A stretch of DNA of 64,000 nt from Endothia cerciana (taxonomy: Eukaryota > Ascomycota > Sordariomycetes > Diaporthales > Cryphonectriaceae): the NCBI GenBank assembly GCA_026119935.1, contig JALRMH010000050.1, forward strand, positions 62,001-126,000, given 5' to 3'. Below the pieces are notes generated by a model. It had not been told where the DNA came from. It was given only the letters and a program-made list of their open reading frames with translations, and searched no databases. Made by a program: the position numbers and the translations under genes. Each line of letters starts with the position of its first letter. Positions within the stretch are counted from its first letter, which is position 1. Below, one piece after another: positions 22,073-33,334 of the stretch.

Positions 22073-23843
22073 ATGTCCTTGCCGCCTCTTGTGCTGTTCT
22101 CGTTCCCAGTTTCGGCCACCACCACAAGCCTTGCGGCTCTTGGCCTCGTCGTCTTGTATCAATTCATCATCTGTCCGCTTTTTTTGTCTCCCCTCAGGCA
22201 TATTCCGGGTCCCAAGCTGGCTGCCATTACTTCATTCTACCTGAATATCCACTATTACAATGACACCGCTGTTCCACTTGTCAAATTACTTCACGACCGA
22301 TATGGCCCAGTTGTTCGAGTGGGGCCGAAAGAGGTTGTCGTGAACGACCCGAGACATTTGTCACTCATTTACGGTGTCCGATCCACCTTCCCGAAGCCAT
22401 CTACGGCAGTCCTCGATCAGAATTATGGATACCCGAATGCTTTCTCCTCCATTACCCGCGACGACCATAGGCAGGCTAGAAAGCATGTCGCCAAGGTCTA
22501 CACCATGAACGCGATACTGAATAATGTCTCTCTTAAAGCCTGTATCCAGGATCGTCTCAGCACCATCTTCAGCATGATTGAGCACAATGGGGAGCAGTCT
22601 GTTGACATCTTCAATCTGGCTGGATGCTTTGCACTAGATGTCGTGTCATACATGGTTTACGGCAGGAGCTTGAATCTGCTCGAGGGCAAGAACATGCACA
22701 TGGCGGAGAATATTCGAGATGTGCTCCGCGCCAGCGTCCGGATTGTTCGATTTTCCTGGCTCTTCGCACATCTCAGCGTTTGGCCATTGACCCTGCTTTT
22801 GCCACGAAGCGTGAAGAAGTCGAACTCGGCAATGGACTCAGTGGCGGAGACACACCAGGACCAGATCATTGGCGTCAACTCCTCCCAACAGGGGCCAGAC
22901 CCGGAAAAGACAACCGTGGGGTGCATGCAGGCCCAGCCAAGCTATGGGAAAGCTTTGACAGATGGTCATGTCAAGAGTGAATGTTTAGACCATGTTATGG
23001 CAGGTAAGTCCCTCAACAGTCAGAGCAGACCCCTGGTTTTCTTGACTCCTTTTAAATCTCTAACAAGCTTTGAGGCACTGTCTAGGAGCCGACACCACTG
23101 CAGTGTCTATCGCCTATATGTTGTATACCCTCGCTCGGTCAGAAAATCGGAAGTATCAGGAGAGGCTTCGTGAAGAGGTTTCCAAGCTCCTATCACCCCT
23201 TGACTTCAAGGAGGTGTGTCAACTGCCATACCTCAATACTTGCGTCCTAGAATGCCTTCGGCTTTATTCCCCGGGTCCTGGAGGGCTACAGCAACGAGTG
23301 ACCCCGGCCAAGGAGAAGACAGTCTTAGCCAGCCATGGCAGGAACTACGTGCTGCCTCCCAACACCATAGTTGGTGCCCAGGCATACTCAATGCATCGTA
23401 ATGAGGGAATCTTCGGGACTCGAACAGACGAGTTCCTGCCTGAAAGATGGGAGACGACAAGTGAGACGCAATTGCAGACCATGAAAGATGCATGGCTAGT
23501 CTTTGGCGTGGGCGCTAGGATCTGTCTTGGAATGAAGTAAGCACCTCGCCACAGTCCAAAAGCCCTCAATGCTTCAAGCCTTTCGCTTTAGGCCTCGTCA
23601 ACAAATGGCGGAAGCCATACGGAATTGTTTTTACCAGAAACTCTTGCCCAGTGCTGATTATTCGATACCAAAAGCTTGGCTTTGGTCGAGCTCAAAGTCA
23701 TGATGGCAGAGATATTTCGAGCATATACCGTTCAGCTGCCGGGGGATTCTGATCCGGCTGATATGGAACCCATCTTTGCTGCTGTTATCCGCCCGCGGTC
23801 TGAGAAATGCGAATTGATTTTCAGACGGATTTCATCCCAGTAG
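22073..23843 (+). CDS. Cytochrome P450 monooxygenase
   Basis: Three exons (22073-23003, 23086-23536, 23675-23843) join in phase to 516 residues, a normal P450 length. The introns have GTAAGT/TCTAG and GTAAGC/AAAAG borders. An N-terminal membrane anchor (residues about 8-35) is followed by the proline-rich hinge HIPGPK. The I-helix oxygen-binding motif is AGADTT, spanning the first intron. The K-helix ExxR motif is in LECLRLYSP. The heme loop FGVGARICLG holds the thiolate Cys, and the second intron follows within the next two residues. The overall pattern is like pisatin-demethylase-type fungal P450s (inference). It acts at the ER membrane with a P450 reductase; the substrate is unknown. The nearest neighbours are pseudogenes, so no biosynthetic cluster can be argued from this window. 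ATG 22073 gives a clean anchor. Confidence 0.9.
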
Positions 23844-23849
23844 CTTTGA

Positions 23850-25045
23850 CCGTGGTTTCCTTCGCGGAATGTTACAACAGCAAATTTTGGAAGTTGTAAC
23901 AACGAGGAGGGCGTTGCGCGTGTTTTATCTTTCCAGATTGGATGTAAGCAAAAGAGGCGTTAAACAGAAAATCAAAGTCACTAGCACCAAATATCTTGAG
24001 CCCGAGCTTGGGGCATTTTGTCCCCGAGAAATGTATGGAAAGCTGTAATCAGATTGAACATGATCTTGAGCCATTACATCTGACAGACCTCGGCAGTCAG
24101 TCGAACGAGTTGAATTGAGATGTACCTAGTCCGGCCCGCGACACTTCGAGTTCAGCCAGTCCAATTCAGAGTTCACAGTGTATGTAATAATCCGTAATTA
24201 CTAGATGATTTTTTTAATGCACTGGGCACATCCTAGTGCGCTATGGCTACAATCCTCAGGATGAACTTGAGCTTATATCTTAAGGTTAGGGCTCTTATAG
24301 TAGAACAGCTATTGGCTAAGAGAAAAGACCATGGTCTAATAAGACAAGGTCATCTTCCTGCCAGTTCTGCTCGTGTTCATGAGCCCTATATTTGCTTTTG
24401 CATGTGAACTTGTGAGGCGGGATATTAGAAAGCTGTGGTAAGCTGCGGTAAGGCTCATCGCAGCGGTTAAGACACCCTAACCATATCAAAATCCCCTTGA
24501 TTCATGCTAGATAGAAGACATTTAAAAGTACACTCCCGGGAACTCAAGGCGTTGACGAGTTGATCAAGCGATTGCGGGGGAAGAGATCAGTCTGCTTTGT
24601 GTGTCTGAGCCGGGGAACTACCTCCAGCCTGAACGCACAATAATAATTACCACCTGGAACAACTTGGGCACTCGGCCTCCTGTCCTGTAGGCATTCTTGG
24701 ACACCAGACGATCCCGCTTTCAATAGGTGACCTGTCAATTATCCCTATTTTCATCTACTTACTTCTTCCCTTGGGGTTGTGATTGGTTGGAATTCACTGG
24801 CAAGCCATGGCTGGGAAACTTAGCCTCCACCTGCTGAAGGACTGCCCATTCTACGCAAGGCGGTTATACGGATCGAGCTACCTGATTCGTGGATGCGATT
24901 AATATGGCTAGTTCCTCAATATTTATCTTGAAAGTATGCCTAAGTCCAGCCGACAATGGGTGAGCGGGCCCCCTAGACAGAAGTTAGATACTCCAGAGCA
25001 GCATATCACTGGCCTCCTTCCTGACGCGCCATGTTTGTTAACACT
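23850..25045. other. AT-rich intergenic stretch
   Basis: About 1.2 kb downstream of the P450. No open frame with protein-like content was found; the minus-strand frame at 24544-24738 has no recognisable motif. Confidence 0.45.
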
Positions 25046-25052
25046 GCTGCAG

Positions 25053-25964
25053 GTCCGCGCGTACCCTGGCAGTCATTGTCCTAAGTGATACGGGCTGCGC
25101 GACAAACGTCAAGAATCTGAATTATGGCATCTCGGCAGATCCCGAGGTGCCTGGGTACTGGAGCATCAACACTGTGCTAAGGTACACATCTATCAACCCA
25201 GGCAGACGCATCCCGTATCTCGTCATGACCACTCCTTGCCACTTCGACCATATCATCGGACTTGGCATTCTCCCGCCCACGGATGTCACGGACCAGAGGA
25301 ATGTCGACATCTCTGGCAGGGAGGGCCCATTGACCACAGTGTTATCCCCCGCCTTGGACCCGACCTCACTCATACTGCAAGCGGGTTGACGCAGTCTGCC
25401 CACAGAAGGTGGGAATCTGGGCAGAGGACAACCAACACGTCGTCTACTCTTCGCTTGACCTACCCAGGCCCATAACGACGGGCATTATCGTCCTCCAGAC
25501 GCCCGGACACGCACCGGACTCGCTCTCATGGTACGAGACGGACTCGCACCTGCTGTCCGCCGGCGACAGCTTCTACGAGGTCTCGAGTGACGACACCACG
25601 ACCAATTCCAAATGGGGAGGGCGAGATTCGCGGACCGATCCTATTCGAGGTCAACAGCGGTCTGGCGACTTGATGGAAGAGCCTGGACCGGGTGTTGCAG
25701 TGTACGAGGGAGCGGAATAAGGGCCTGCAGGTACGCTACACCCAACATGCCCCGTTTGTTGTCATTTGTGCCGGTCACGTCACTACCTTTTACCCCGATG
25801 CTGAGTGGTTTCTCCTCTCCGTACGTGCTTTCATTTCTCGAATCCTGAAGGACGAACTACCCAACAGGAAGATTGAGGAGCGGCTTGGTCTGCCAGATGA
25901 TATGTGGGGATGGGATGACGACGAGGAGGCGAATAAGGCGAAGGAGTTTAAGAGGATCAAATAA
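25053..25964 (+). pseudogene. Metallo-beta-lactamase-fold hydrolase, frame-broken
   Basis: Three frames read as one protein. The first (25053-25389) has LAVIVLSDTGCATNVKN and the metal motif region VMTTPCHFDHIIGLG. The second (about 25380-25600) has GIWAEDNQHVVYSSLD, TPGHAPDSLSWYE and HLLSAGDSFYEVSS. The third (about 25600-25964) has FEVNSGLAT, an in-frame TGA, WKSLDRVLQ, HAPFVVICAGHVTTFYPD and MWGWDDDEEA. The canonical THxHxDH zinc motif reads T-P-C-H-F-D-H, so the first ligand His is lost. No normal start is visible; the left end looks like an intron acceptor. Two frame changes plus the TGA make it a pseudogene. The later GHVTT and PDAEW parts suggest it once matched a fungal MBL-fold family of unknown substrate. 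Confidence 0.75.
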
Positions 25965-26230
25965 TCGCGTAGAAAGATTGTTGAAGAGAGAAGAAGGAGA
26001 ATACCCAAGCACGATTGGTCGTAAGAACATATTTCGTTCAAGCCTATGGCTAGAACTATATATTAGTCCTTCTAGAGACATACACGCCATGGTCGTCACT
26101 GAAAATTTCGTATGCTCAGAGACGATTCCACCATGATTGGCCAGAACAGCTGAAGATTTGGCGATCATGACTGGGTAGCTGAAGCCAGACGGACCGTACC
26201 AGCCATGGACTCGTAACCCCCATTCTCTTT

Positions 26231-28238
26231 TCATCCCCCTGTAGTGTCCCAGAACAAAAACTTTGAGGAGATTGGTCTATCTGTGGCACCACCAAGAGCC
26301 GACCAATTTTCAATGAGGTCGGCGCACAAGCTTCTTGTGTCCGACAACCGGACACTTTCTAAGCTCTCCAGCCTGGTCATAACGAACTCGCGATATACCT
26401 TCTTGGTCGATCTCATGCCTCCAATGATGAGGAGAAATAGCATTAATGATGCTACCTCGCTGTCTTTAGAGACTTCTACGCAGGCGTCGAGAATGTGATC
26501 GACAGCATTTCCGAGATTAGGATCCGCGGCCGTCGAGCAACCTTTCAGATTGGTGAAGAAGATGGTCCAGGCTCTCCAGAAGATAGCCTCGTTCAGTGCA
26601 TCTAAGTGCCGACACAAGGTGAAGGCTTAGGGCCTCTCCTTGGGAAAAGAGCTGGGCATGAGGCACTCGGGTTGCCTGCGATGTCTGGCGAGTAGCGCAG
26701 AGTGTCTCCGAAGACGGGTCTCCAGTCCGTCTATGTCAGACTCAATAGCCCTCGCGAAATCCCCACGGGTGGCATGCGAGCCGCTAAGACCTGCCTCCCT
26801 CCTCTTGACAAGCGTGCCAAGCGTGTATATCATGCTCGCGAGTGAGGCTGACAAGCCCAAGAACAAGTCCAGGTCTCGGAAGCGGACACGGGCCTCCGGC
26901 AAACCTTGGTCGTTTTCACGCAGGCCTACTATGGGGTCATCAAACAAAACCTGGCACAAGACAACGGAGTACTCAACGTGTGAAACGAATTTGACGGCAT
27001 CCTGGCTGGTGAGGGAGGCCATGCAGAGTATGAGTGTGGTCGATAAAGTCGTGAGAAGGTCCTGTGCGTTTTGTTCGGCTGAGGGCGAATCGCTTGGTGT
27101 TGTAAGATCATGGGGACCGTTTCCCTCTAGATCTTTGTAGAACGTCGTCTGCCTTGTCCTCAACAAAGTGACCCCTGGGCAGAGAGGTTCCATTTGACGG
27201 CGTCCAATTAGGATCTATGTTAAATACAGAATAGCCTCCAAAAGAGCGTTGCTTTTCCTGGCGTTTAGGGCCAGATGCTTGAGGAAAGGATTATCTACGC
27301 GTCTGCCGAGAGGAGTCAGGAACGGACCAATCCGCTCAAAAATGACGTCCAAAACAAGTAGAAGTATGAACTGAACTCCAAGGGACTTCCCTAGGCTATT
27401 TTGCAGAGTTCGAATGTCGTCCATGGTGCTGCTGAGTGTGTCAGGTCTCGCATTATCGCCATTGCAGGGTGCTAGCACGCGAGCGTCCTAGAATTCCGGC
27501 GATGTCCTTCTCGACACTTCAGAAGATCCTTGCTAGACCCTGAAAGGACTTCGCATGTCCAAGTGAGGCGAATTTCGATCAATAATGTCGGTATCTGTGC
27601 TGAAGAACGTTAGATGATACAGTATGGTGGGAGCATCCAGCGCCGGTGAGTCGAGCACCTCGCAGCTGCTCAGCCAGGAAATAAAAGGTTGAGCAGTGCT
27701 TAATGGAGGCCGTTTTGGTCTTGAACGCGACTTTCACTGGAGCTCAAAATCAGGACGCCATTGTTGGTGTGAACAGACTCCGCATGGCTCATCCGTCGAT
27801 CTGAAGTGCCCAGCGACACATTCTCTTCGTCCTGGGGCGGTGGGATATCCCGGTTCTCTAATGACGCGTCTTGAACACACAGCCAGTACTGGCCTCGCCT
27901 GCTCATGCGTCCTGTGCGCATACCACCGACGCCGATACATTAGCCCGTGCCATTATCTCGCACGGGGCACCAGCACCGGGGAGGGTCCTGACCCTCCATC
28001 TAGTCTGGACAGAAGGCTTGCAAACCATATCTTGTTCGCGGCAACGCGAGCATTTGGGTTTCGACTGGTCGCACTAGATACTCGCAGTCCGCACGCAGGT
28101 CGAATTGAATACTTGAGCTTCAGATTCCTCCCAACCACGCCAGCTAACCTTCCGCTTCGCTGCATGGCAAGCTTTGCAAGGACCGCGGTTCCGAGAATGA
28201 GCGAGCTCTTTAGGACTGCTCCTCCCAGTCGATCCCAT
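26231..28238 (-). pseudogene. Zn(II)2Cys6 transcription factor with in-frame stops
   Basis: ATG 28238 begins exon 1 (28238-28149), ending in GPCKACHAAKRK. A 75-bp intron (GTTAGC to TCTAG) separates it from exon 2 at 28073, CDQSKPKCSRCREQDMVC. Together these give a perfect CX2CX6CX6CX2CX6C zinc cluster that binds CGG-type DNA half sites. Downstream, polar linker-like sequence (about 27900-27700) and a fungal-TF-like stretch (about 27660-27520) lie in separate frames. From 27478 to 26231 one frame stays open for 416 codons except for TAG at 27212-27214 and TAA at 26624-26626. That part is helical and ends like the C-terminus of C6 regulators. I could not find splice sites that remove the stops, so it is called a pseudogene; a missed intron remains possible. 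Confidence 0.65.
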
Positions 28239-28239
28239 A

Positions 28240-30500
28240 CTGCGAATGACGCTTGCTCCAAGCGCACATCAAGAGCCAGCACCCGAGGCAGATACTGTAT
28301 GGCTTGATCTCGGGCCTCACTACCAGCTATGCATTTGTGTGCGTTGATTTGCACAAAACAGGAATTTCATAAATGACTGAGATACCATAGAAACCATGAA
28401 GTGTTCAAAGCATCGGCCTGGATGAGTCTGTTTAGGTGTGTTTACGTCTTGTATATCTTCTTGAGAAAAGGAATAGCCAGGACCATCAGCTAGGGGTGAG
28501 CGCCAGTGTCGTCCTTATTATATTCGGTTCCTGAATATGCTTGCTAATTAATTGCATATCGACAAGTCTGAATATGGGTCCTTGGACTTGCGGCCATCGC
28601 CGAGTTCTGGGAGTGTTGTACGCTATGGGCGCGAGGCGGTTCGTTTCTACCGTGGCCATTTGCAAATTTCTGGAGCGCCACCTCTGAAAAGTTTTTAGAC
28701 TTCACCTGTAACGTGTCTCGTTGTTCTGTTCGTCGTGCCGTCCTCGATCTCTGTGTGAGACCCGGCAAGGGACTCGGCATGGCCAGTGGCGTACGGGCTC
28801 TGCTGACGTGCTGTCTAGAGCAGCTTGGCAAGGCAGCCGGTGTGGAAACGGAGCGTGGGTACATAGGTACAAGATGCGCAGTCATCAGCAATCCGTATTC
28901 GACCTATTGGTGGTAAGAAGGGGAGGATTGGGTGGACAGAATAAGATCGGGATACCAAGAACAAATAAATACAAATATTTATAAGAAGAGTGCGGGGAAG
29001 GGGGGGATAAAACTATCTGTCCCATGCCTAGGTGAATCAATTTCGATTTGGTTTAATTATCTTCTGCGAGGCATAGTGGATAGTAACACCGAGATTACAA
29101 AAGACCTTGCAATTCGAACAGGCGTCTCTGTTATACGTGCGTGCCGAAATTACGCAAACGTTAACCCCCAATAGATGTGATGTAAGTATCTCGAGACGCT
29201 GCGTGAACGCTTCTGCCTCGCCCGGAACCCAAGTTGTACCTTCCATTTCATATTGTGTTGACAAATTCCAACCGCTAATTACCGCAGAGCCCAAGATAAA
29301 GGCTCTTTTCTTGTTCTGTCTTTTTCTTCTCTCTTTCTCATGTTTCTTTCTGTCTGACTTCTGCACCTGCGCTATCGGTTCGTTCTCGCAAATCTATGTG
29401 GACCGGCGCAGGCATCGATGCGTGATCTCCGCAGAGCACCGAGACCTGTGAGGAAATAGAGGCTCTGTGGGCATAGAAAGAATGGATTGGATTGATCTCT
29501 TCGACAAAAGGAATATCTGAAATAAGCACGAAAACGTGGTTTAAGTATGCATATCAACCAGGGTTAGGGTTTAGAAGCGTATTCTTTTCCACAAGACCTA
29601 CCTCAGCAACACGCGCAGCCCTCCAGGCTGGCACAGGAACGCCCTGTTTCAGCCGGAGCACATTGGCTCCAGCAAAACCACAGAGCAGTGCATCTTCGTC
29701 CAGCGGATGGCGACAACGCTCACGGTCACATGGGCGCCGCCGATTCCCCGGCCTGCTGCAGAGATCGACATCGCGGGTTGGAGGGGAGGAAAACACTCCG
29801 CAAGGCCCGCTCAGGCTGGCACGGCATCGGCGCCCCAGGAAGCCCGAGCGTGGCGATGGGGGGTGGCCGAGCAGCTTGCTTCTGGGCGCCGTTCTGCAAG
29901 GCCGGCCACCAAAAGAAGTCATGCGCCGCGGTGCCCACGCCGGTGCTAGCACTGAGGAAATAGCTATAGTTCTAGATCCATCATCCGAGTCTTTTGGTGA
30001 TTCGTCAAAGGGATGAACCTCACCCCTCGTCAGGACGAGATGAGTCCGAAAATACGCCAGATTCCTTCGACGAGATTCCCAGCGTGTCGAGAAGCACGTC
30101 GTGGAACCCCGTCAAGTCTGCAGCCATGGACGACTCGTCCTGACCAGGATCAGCACGCCTCTCAACCGGTACCTACCACTCAGCCATGCCGCAGCGTTCA
30201 TAACTATACTGGCGAGAACACTGCGGTGGTCCGACAAGACTCGCGCCCATTCGTTCTCAACTGGGTTAAGCGGGACCTGGGCTGGTAGGGCTGCGCTGAC
30301 CGAGGATCTAGTGTGGTGTTCGATCGAAACAAACAAGAACGAGGTCGCTCGTATAGCCCGTGCCGACGAGTATGTCCGGTTTGGGGGCACCCCCACATGG
30401 GCGGCCAGACGGCCATAGGTCGGCCAGCGGTAAAACGGGGGCGGGGCAAACGGAGGCAGCTCATACCAAGTGATACATAGGTGCAACTTGGCGCACCCGG
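28240..30500. other. Gene-poor stretch
   Basis: About 2.3 kb on the border between decayed and core regions. Open frames at 28544-28916 and 29490-30016 overlap on opposite strands and are compositionally biased (Ala/Arg/Pro), with no motif. A polypyrimidine tract at 29310-29345 and a telomere-like motif at 29561 suggest a promoter for a short or missed gene, which I could not find. Confidence 0.4.
29561..29573. promoter_or_regulatory. Telobox-like motif (two TTAGGG-type units)
   Basis: The bases GGGTTAGGGTTTA form two abutting telomere-type units. Teloboxes occur in promoters of translation-related genes in fungi. No gene was identified next to this one, so its role is open. Confidence 0.35.
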
Positions 30501-30508
30501 ATGTAGTA

Positions 30509-30620
30509 GTCTGCCTAGTATAGTGGTCAGTACACTTCGTTGTGGCCTAGATGGAATTCGCCTCCGAGTTCTCATCAGATCAAGTCCGAAGAGACCCATG
30601 TTCGATTCATGGGGCAGACA
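30509..30620 (+). tRNA. tRNA-His(GUG) with intron
   Basis: The acceptor stem GTCTGCC/GGCAGAC pairs perfectly. The D arm GTAT-AGTGGTCA-GTAC, anticodon stem CTTCG/CGAAG and T arm CCATG-TTCGATT-CATGG all fold. The anticodon GTG is at 30542-30544 in the usual TTGTGG loop of tRNA-His. A 40-nt intron (30546-30585) sits one base 3' of the anticodon, the standard position for nuclear tRNA introns, and the discriminator is A at 30620. A run of six T follows at 30624. The first base is G at 30509; tRNA-His normally receives an extra G(-1) after transcription. Confidence 0.92.
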
Positions 30621-30623
30621 CAC

Positions 30624-30629
30624 CTTTTT
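30624..30629 (+). terminator. RNA polymerase III terminator of tRNA-His
   Basis: Six T residues start three bases after the discriminator base, as expected for Pol III termination. Confidence 0.8.
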
Positions 30630-30639
30630 TGCAATTCTT

Positions 30640-31720
30640 TTTCATTTTGGTCATTTTCTCCATGTTTCCCATCTCGCAGGGAATTCTCGTACAACGCCAT
30701 TTCTGTTCCGATGGAGGGGAGAAGATTTTGTCCCGAGGCGGGTTTCGTCCACATCAGTGGAATTCAGACTGCCCGGACCGGCATCCGGTGCACTACACTC
30801 CCACCTCTTGGGTCTCCTGTTTGAGGAGGCAGGATCAAAAAAAATAAATAAAAATAAATAAATTAAGAAGGTAAAATAAGAACCGCACGGGCGGCTAATA
30901 CGGCGAGAAAGATTTGAATGCAGGAGAATCTCTCACAAGACAGCCTACCGGTGGTTTTATATCTGCTCTACGGCCGCCGCCTGTGCAGGGGCCTGCTATG
31001 GGATGGCCTGACGCGGGGATGGCTCGCTATGGGCATCTGCAACTCCATTGTTGTAGAATGCGAGAGGAGATTTATTCTGCATCCCGAGGTGGACTTGACC
31101 TTCGATCTCTCCGCTGAGATCTCTACTTGTCTCCCGGCCGGCTTTCATAACATTGCCGTTGTTTTCCAGCGCGCGGGCGGTACGCGGCAGGGTGGAAGGC
31201 CGGGATCGCGGATATTGACGGCAAGCTGGCGGTAAAGCCCATTTCAACATGCCATATCTACTGGACGTCTGATTACTTCGGTCTTTCTCCTTCCTTCCGG
31301 GCCGTCAGTGCATCCTGCTCTTGTACAATATCCTGTTTTGTAGGGTGATCGAGCTGGATGTGCGGTCGAGTAGGGATCTGCTCCGGATGGCTGAAGGCCA
31401 TTCTTGCCACACACAACTTTCTTCATGAGACGTCTTCAGTCTACGGGCCCCATCTGAAGTGTATCTCACGCCGTGTGTACAGTCCAGAAACCGGCCACCG
31501 ACACACCTCTCACTACCTAGATACTCCGAATCTCATACCACGACCCGGATAAGGCTGGTTTGTCACTCAAGATGGCAATGTTGCATAGGTAAAGCTGAAA
31601 GCTGGTTTTGATTATCCCCTGATACACCTAATGCGCCAATACAGAATCACTTTTCGTCTACAGCCGCATGTCCTTGATGGGCCCTGAGACCTAACGCCCT
31701 CCTTAACGTGGACCCCTCCC
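30640..31720. other. Intergenic, no gene seen
   Basis: It contains an A-rich patch at 30836-30890 with AATAAATA units. A plus-strand frame at 30918-31235 has no recognisable motif. The right end is the 3' flank of homocitrate synthase. Confidence 0.45.
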
Positions 31721-31723
31721 ACC

Positions 31724-33328
31724 CTATGCCGCGACCTTCTCGCCGTTGCCGTTAGCAAGGAGCTCGCTGGCCACGGAGTCGGGATTTTGCAGCGTCAGGT
31801 GGTACGACCTGATGATCGAGTCGGCATCATCGATCGCAATCTGCCTGATGTCTGCCATGGCCTTGATCTTGGCAGTCACCTCCTTGCACTGCTCGTCCGT
31901 CATGGTCAGGCCGAGTTGCTGCACACGGGTCTTGACGGCGTTCCAGCCCGTCAGCCTCGATGCGAAGTGCACATATCGGGTCAGGCCGAAGTCGGCCGGG
32001 TTGAGGATCTCATAGGTCGAGGGGTTGTTGAGGATGGCCTTGGCATGAATACCGGCCTTGTGGGTGAAGGCGCAGAAGCCGGTCACAGGGTTGTTGAAGG
32101 GCGTGTTGACCTCGACGGCCTCGGCGACCAGGTCCTCGATCTCCTTGATCTGGTGCAGCTTGTACTTGCTCTTGACGTAGTCGGGGCTCGTGACCAGCAT
32201 GCGGGCCAGGAAGCCACCGAGAGGAGTGATGCCATTACGCTCGCCGACTATGATGACTGGTTAGCTACAGCACTCGTGTCAGGCGTCTCCGGTATGAAGA
32301 GACTTACTTCCGAGCACACTGGTGTCGACATGGGTAGCACCAGCCTCGAGGGCGCAGAAGGCATTGGCAATAGCGCAACCAGTGTCGTTGTGGAAGTGTG
32401 TCTCAATGTCGCAGGAGACAACGCCCCTCAACGTCCTGATCAGGTCGTAGACCTGTCTTGGGGAGGCGCAGCCGACGGTGTCAGCGATACCGACGCGGTT
32501 CACACCAACCTTATCGACCGCGCTATACAGGGTTAAGAGGTCGACAAGGTCGGACCGGAAGGAGTCCTCGCTGGAGAAGCGGACCTCGAGGCCCTTAGAC
32601 TTGACGAACTCGATGACCTCGACGGCGGTCTTGACGATATACTCCATGTCCTTGCCGTGGCTGTGCTCGCGCAGGTACTTGGAGGTGCCGATGACGATAT
32701 CGAGGCCGTCGACGCCGGTCTCGACGGCCAGCTTGGCGTCGCGCATGTCGCAGCGGACGTGTGTCAGGATCTTGGCCTTGAGGCCGAGGTTGCAGATCGT
32801 CTTGCAGTCATCGTAGGATTGTTGGGAGGCGGCGGGCGAGGTCAGCTCGATGTAGTCAACGCCGAACTTGTCGAGGGCCTTGGCACTGTGTATGGGACGC
32901 TACTGTCAGCTACTGTCGAGAGCAACTGTCATGATCGCGTGTAGCAAACAGGAGGGGGCGGGATGGTTGAGTCATCGCTGGGGAGGGGTTACGCACATCT
33001 CGACCTTTTTCTCGGTGGTGAAGTAGGCGTTGGCGAATTGTTCACCCTCTGATCATGGGGTCAGTTTCTGACATGCATAGCAATCATGGTCTGCAGTTCC
33101 TGACCTCTTAATGTCGACTCAATGATCTTGAATTTGCCGACATTGGAAAGATAATCTTGAACAGTTTGGTACGGGTTAGACCGCGAGTGTCCTCCGTTCT
33201 GGGCCTTGACCAGACGACGTCAGCGTACGAGAGAAACGCAGGATTGGAGGCGATAAACATTGGAGAATACACACCGCTGGGGCCGCGTCGCCGTTTACTC
33301 CGTTGGTTGGGGCGTCTGTTCCGCACAT
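31724..33328 (-). CDS. LYS20: Homocitrate synthase
   Basis: First step of fungal lysine biosynthesis: acetyl-CoA plus 2-oxoglutarate gives homocitrate (mitochondrion or nucleus in fungi). Five exons join in phase: 33328-33275, 33204-33105, 33048-32997, 32885-32308 and 32247-31724, giving 435 residues. If the CAG at 33199 is used as acceptor instead of AAG, exon 2 starts at 33198 and the protein is two residues shorter. Motifs are the catalytic STLREGEQF (across an intron), ELTSPAAS, the metal-binding HFHNDTG, GERNGITPLGGF and HKAGIHAKAIL. The C-terminus is the regulatory region with TDEQ and ALANGN-type tail. N-terminal targeting is weak, so location is uncertain. LYS20 and LYS21 cannot be told apart here. 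All splice borders are good, including a GTGCGT donor. Confidence 0.93.
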
Positions 33329-33334
33329 TGTGAC

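Noticed and set aside
27696..28307. Plus-strand open frame of 203 codons
   Set aside because: It lies antisense to the Zn2Cys6 regulator, whose zinc cluster and intron on the minus strand are far better supported.
31787..32536. Plus-strand open frame of 249 codons
   Set aside because: It is antisense to homocitrate synthase exons; its composition mirrors the GC-rich codons of that gene and it shows no motif.
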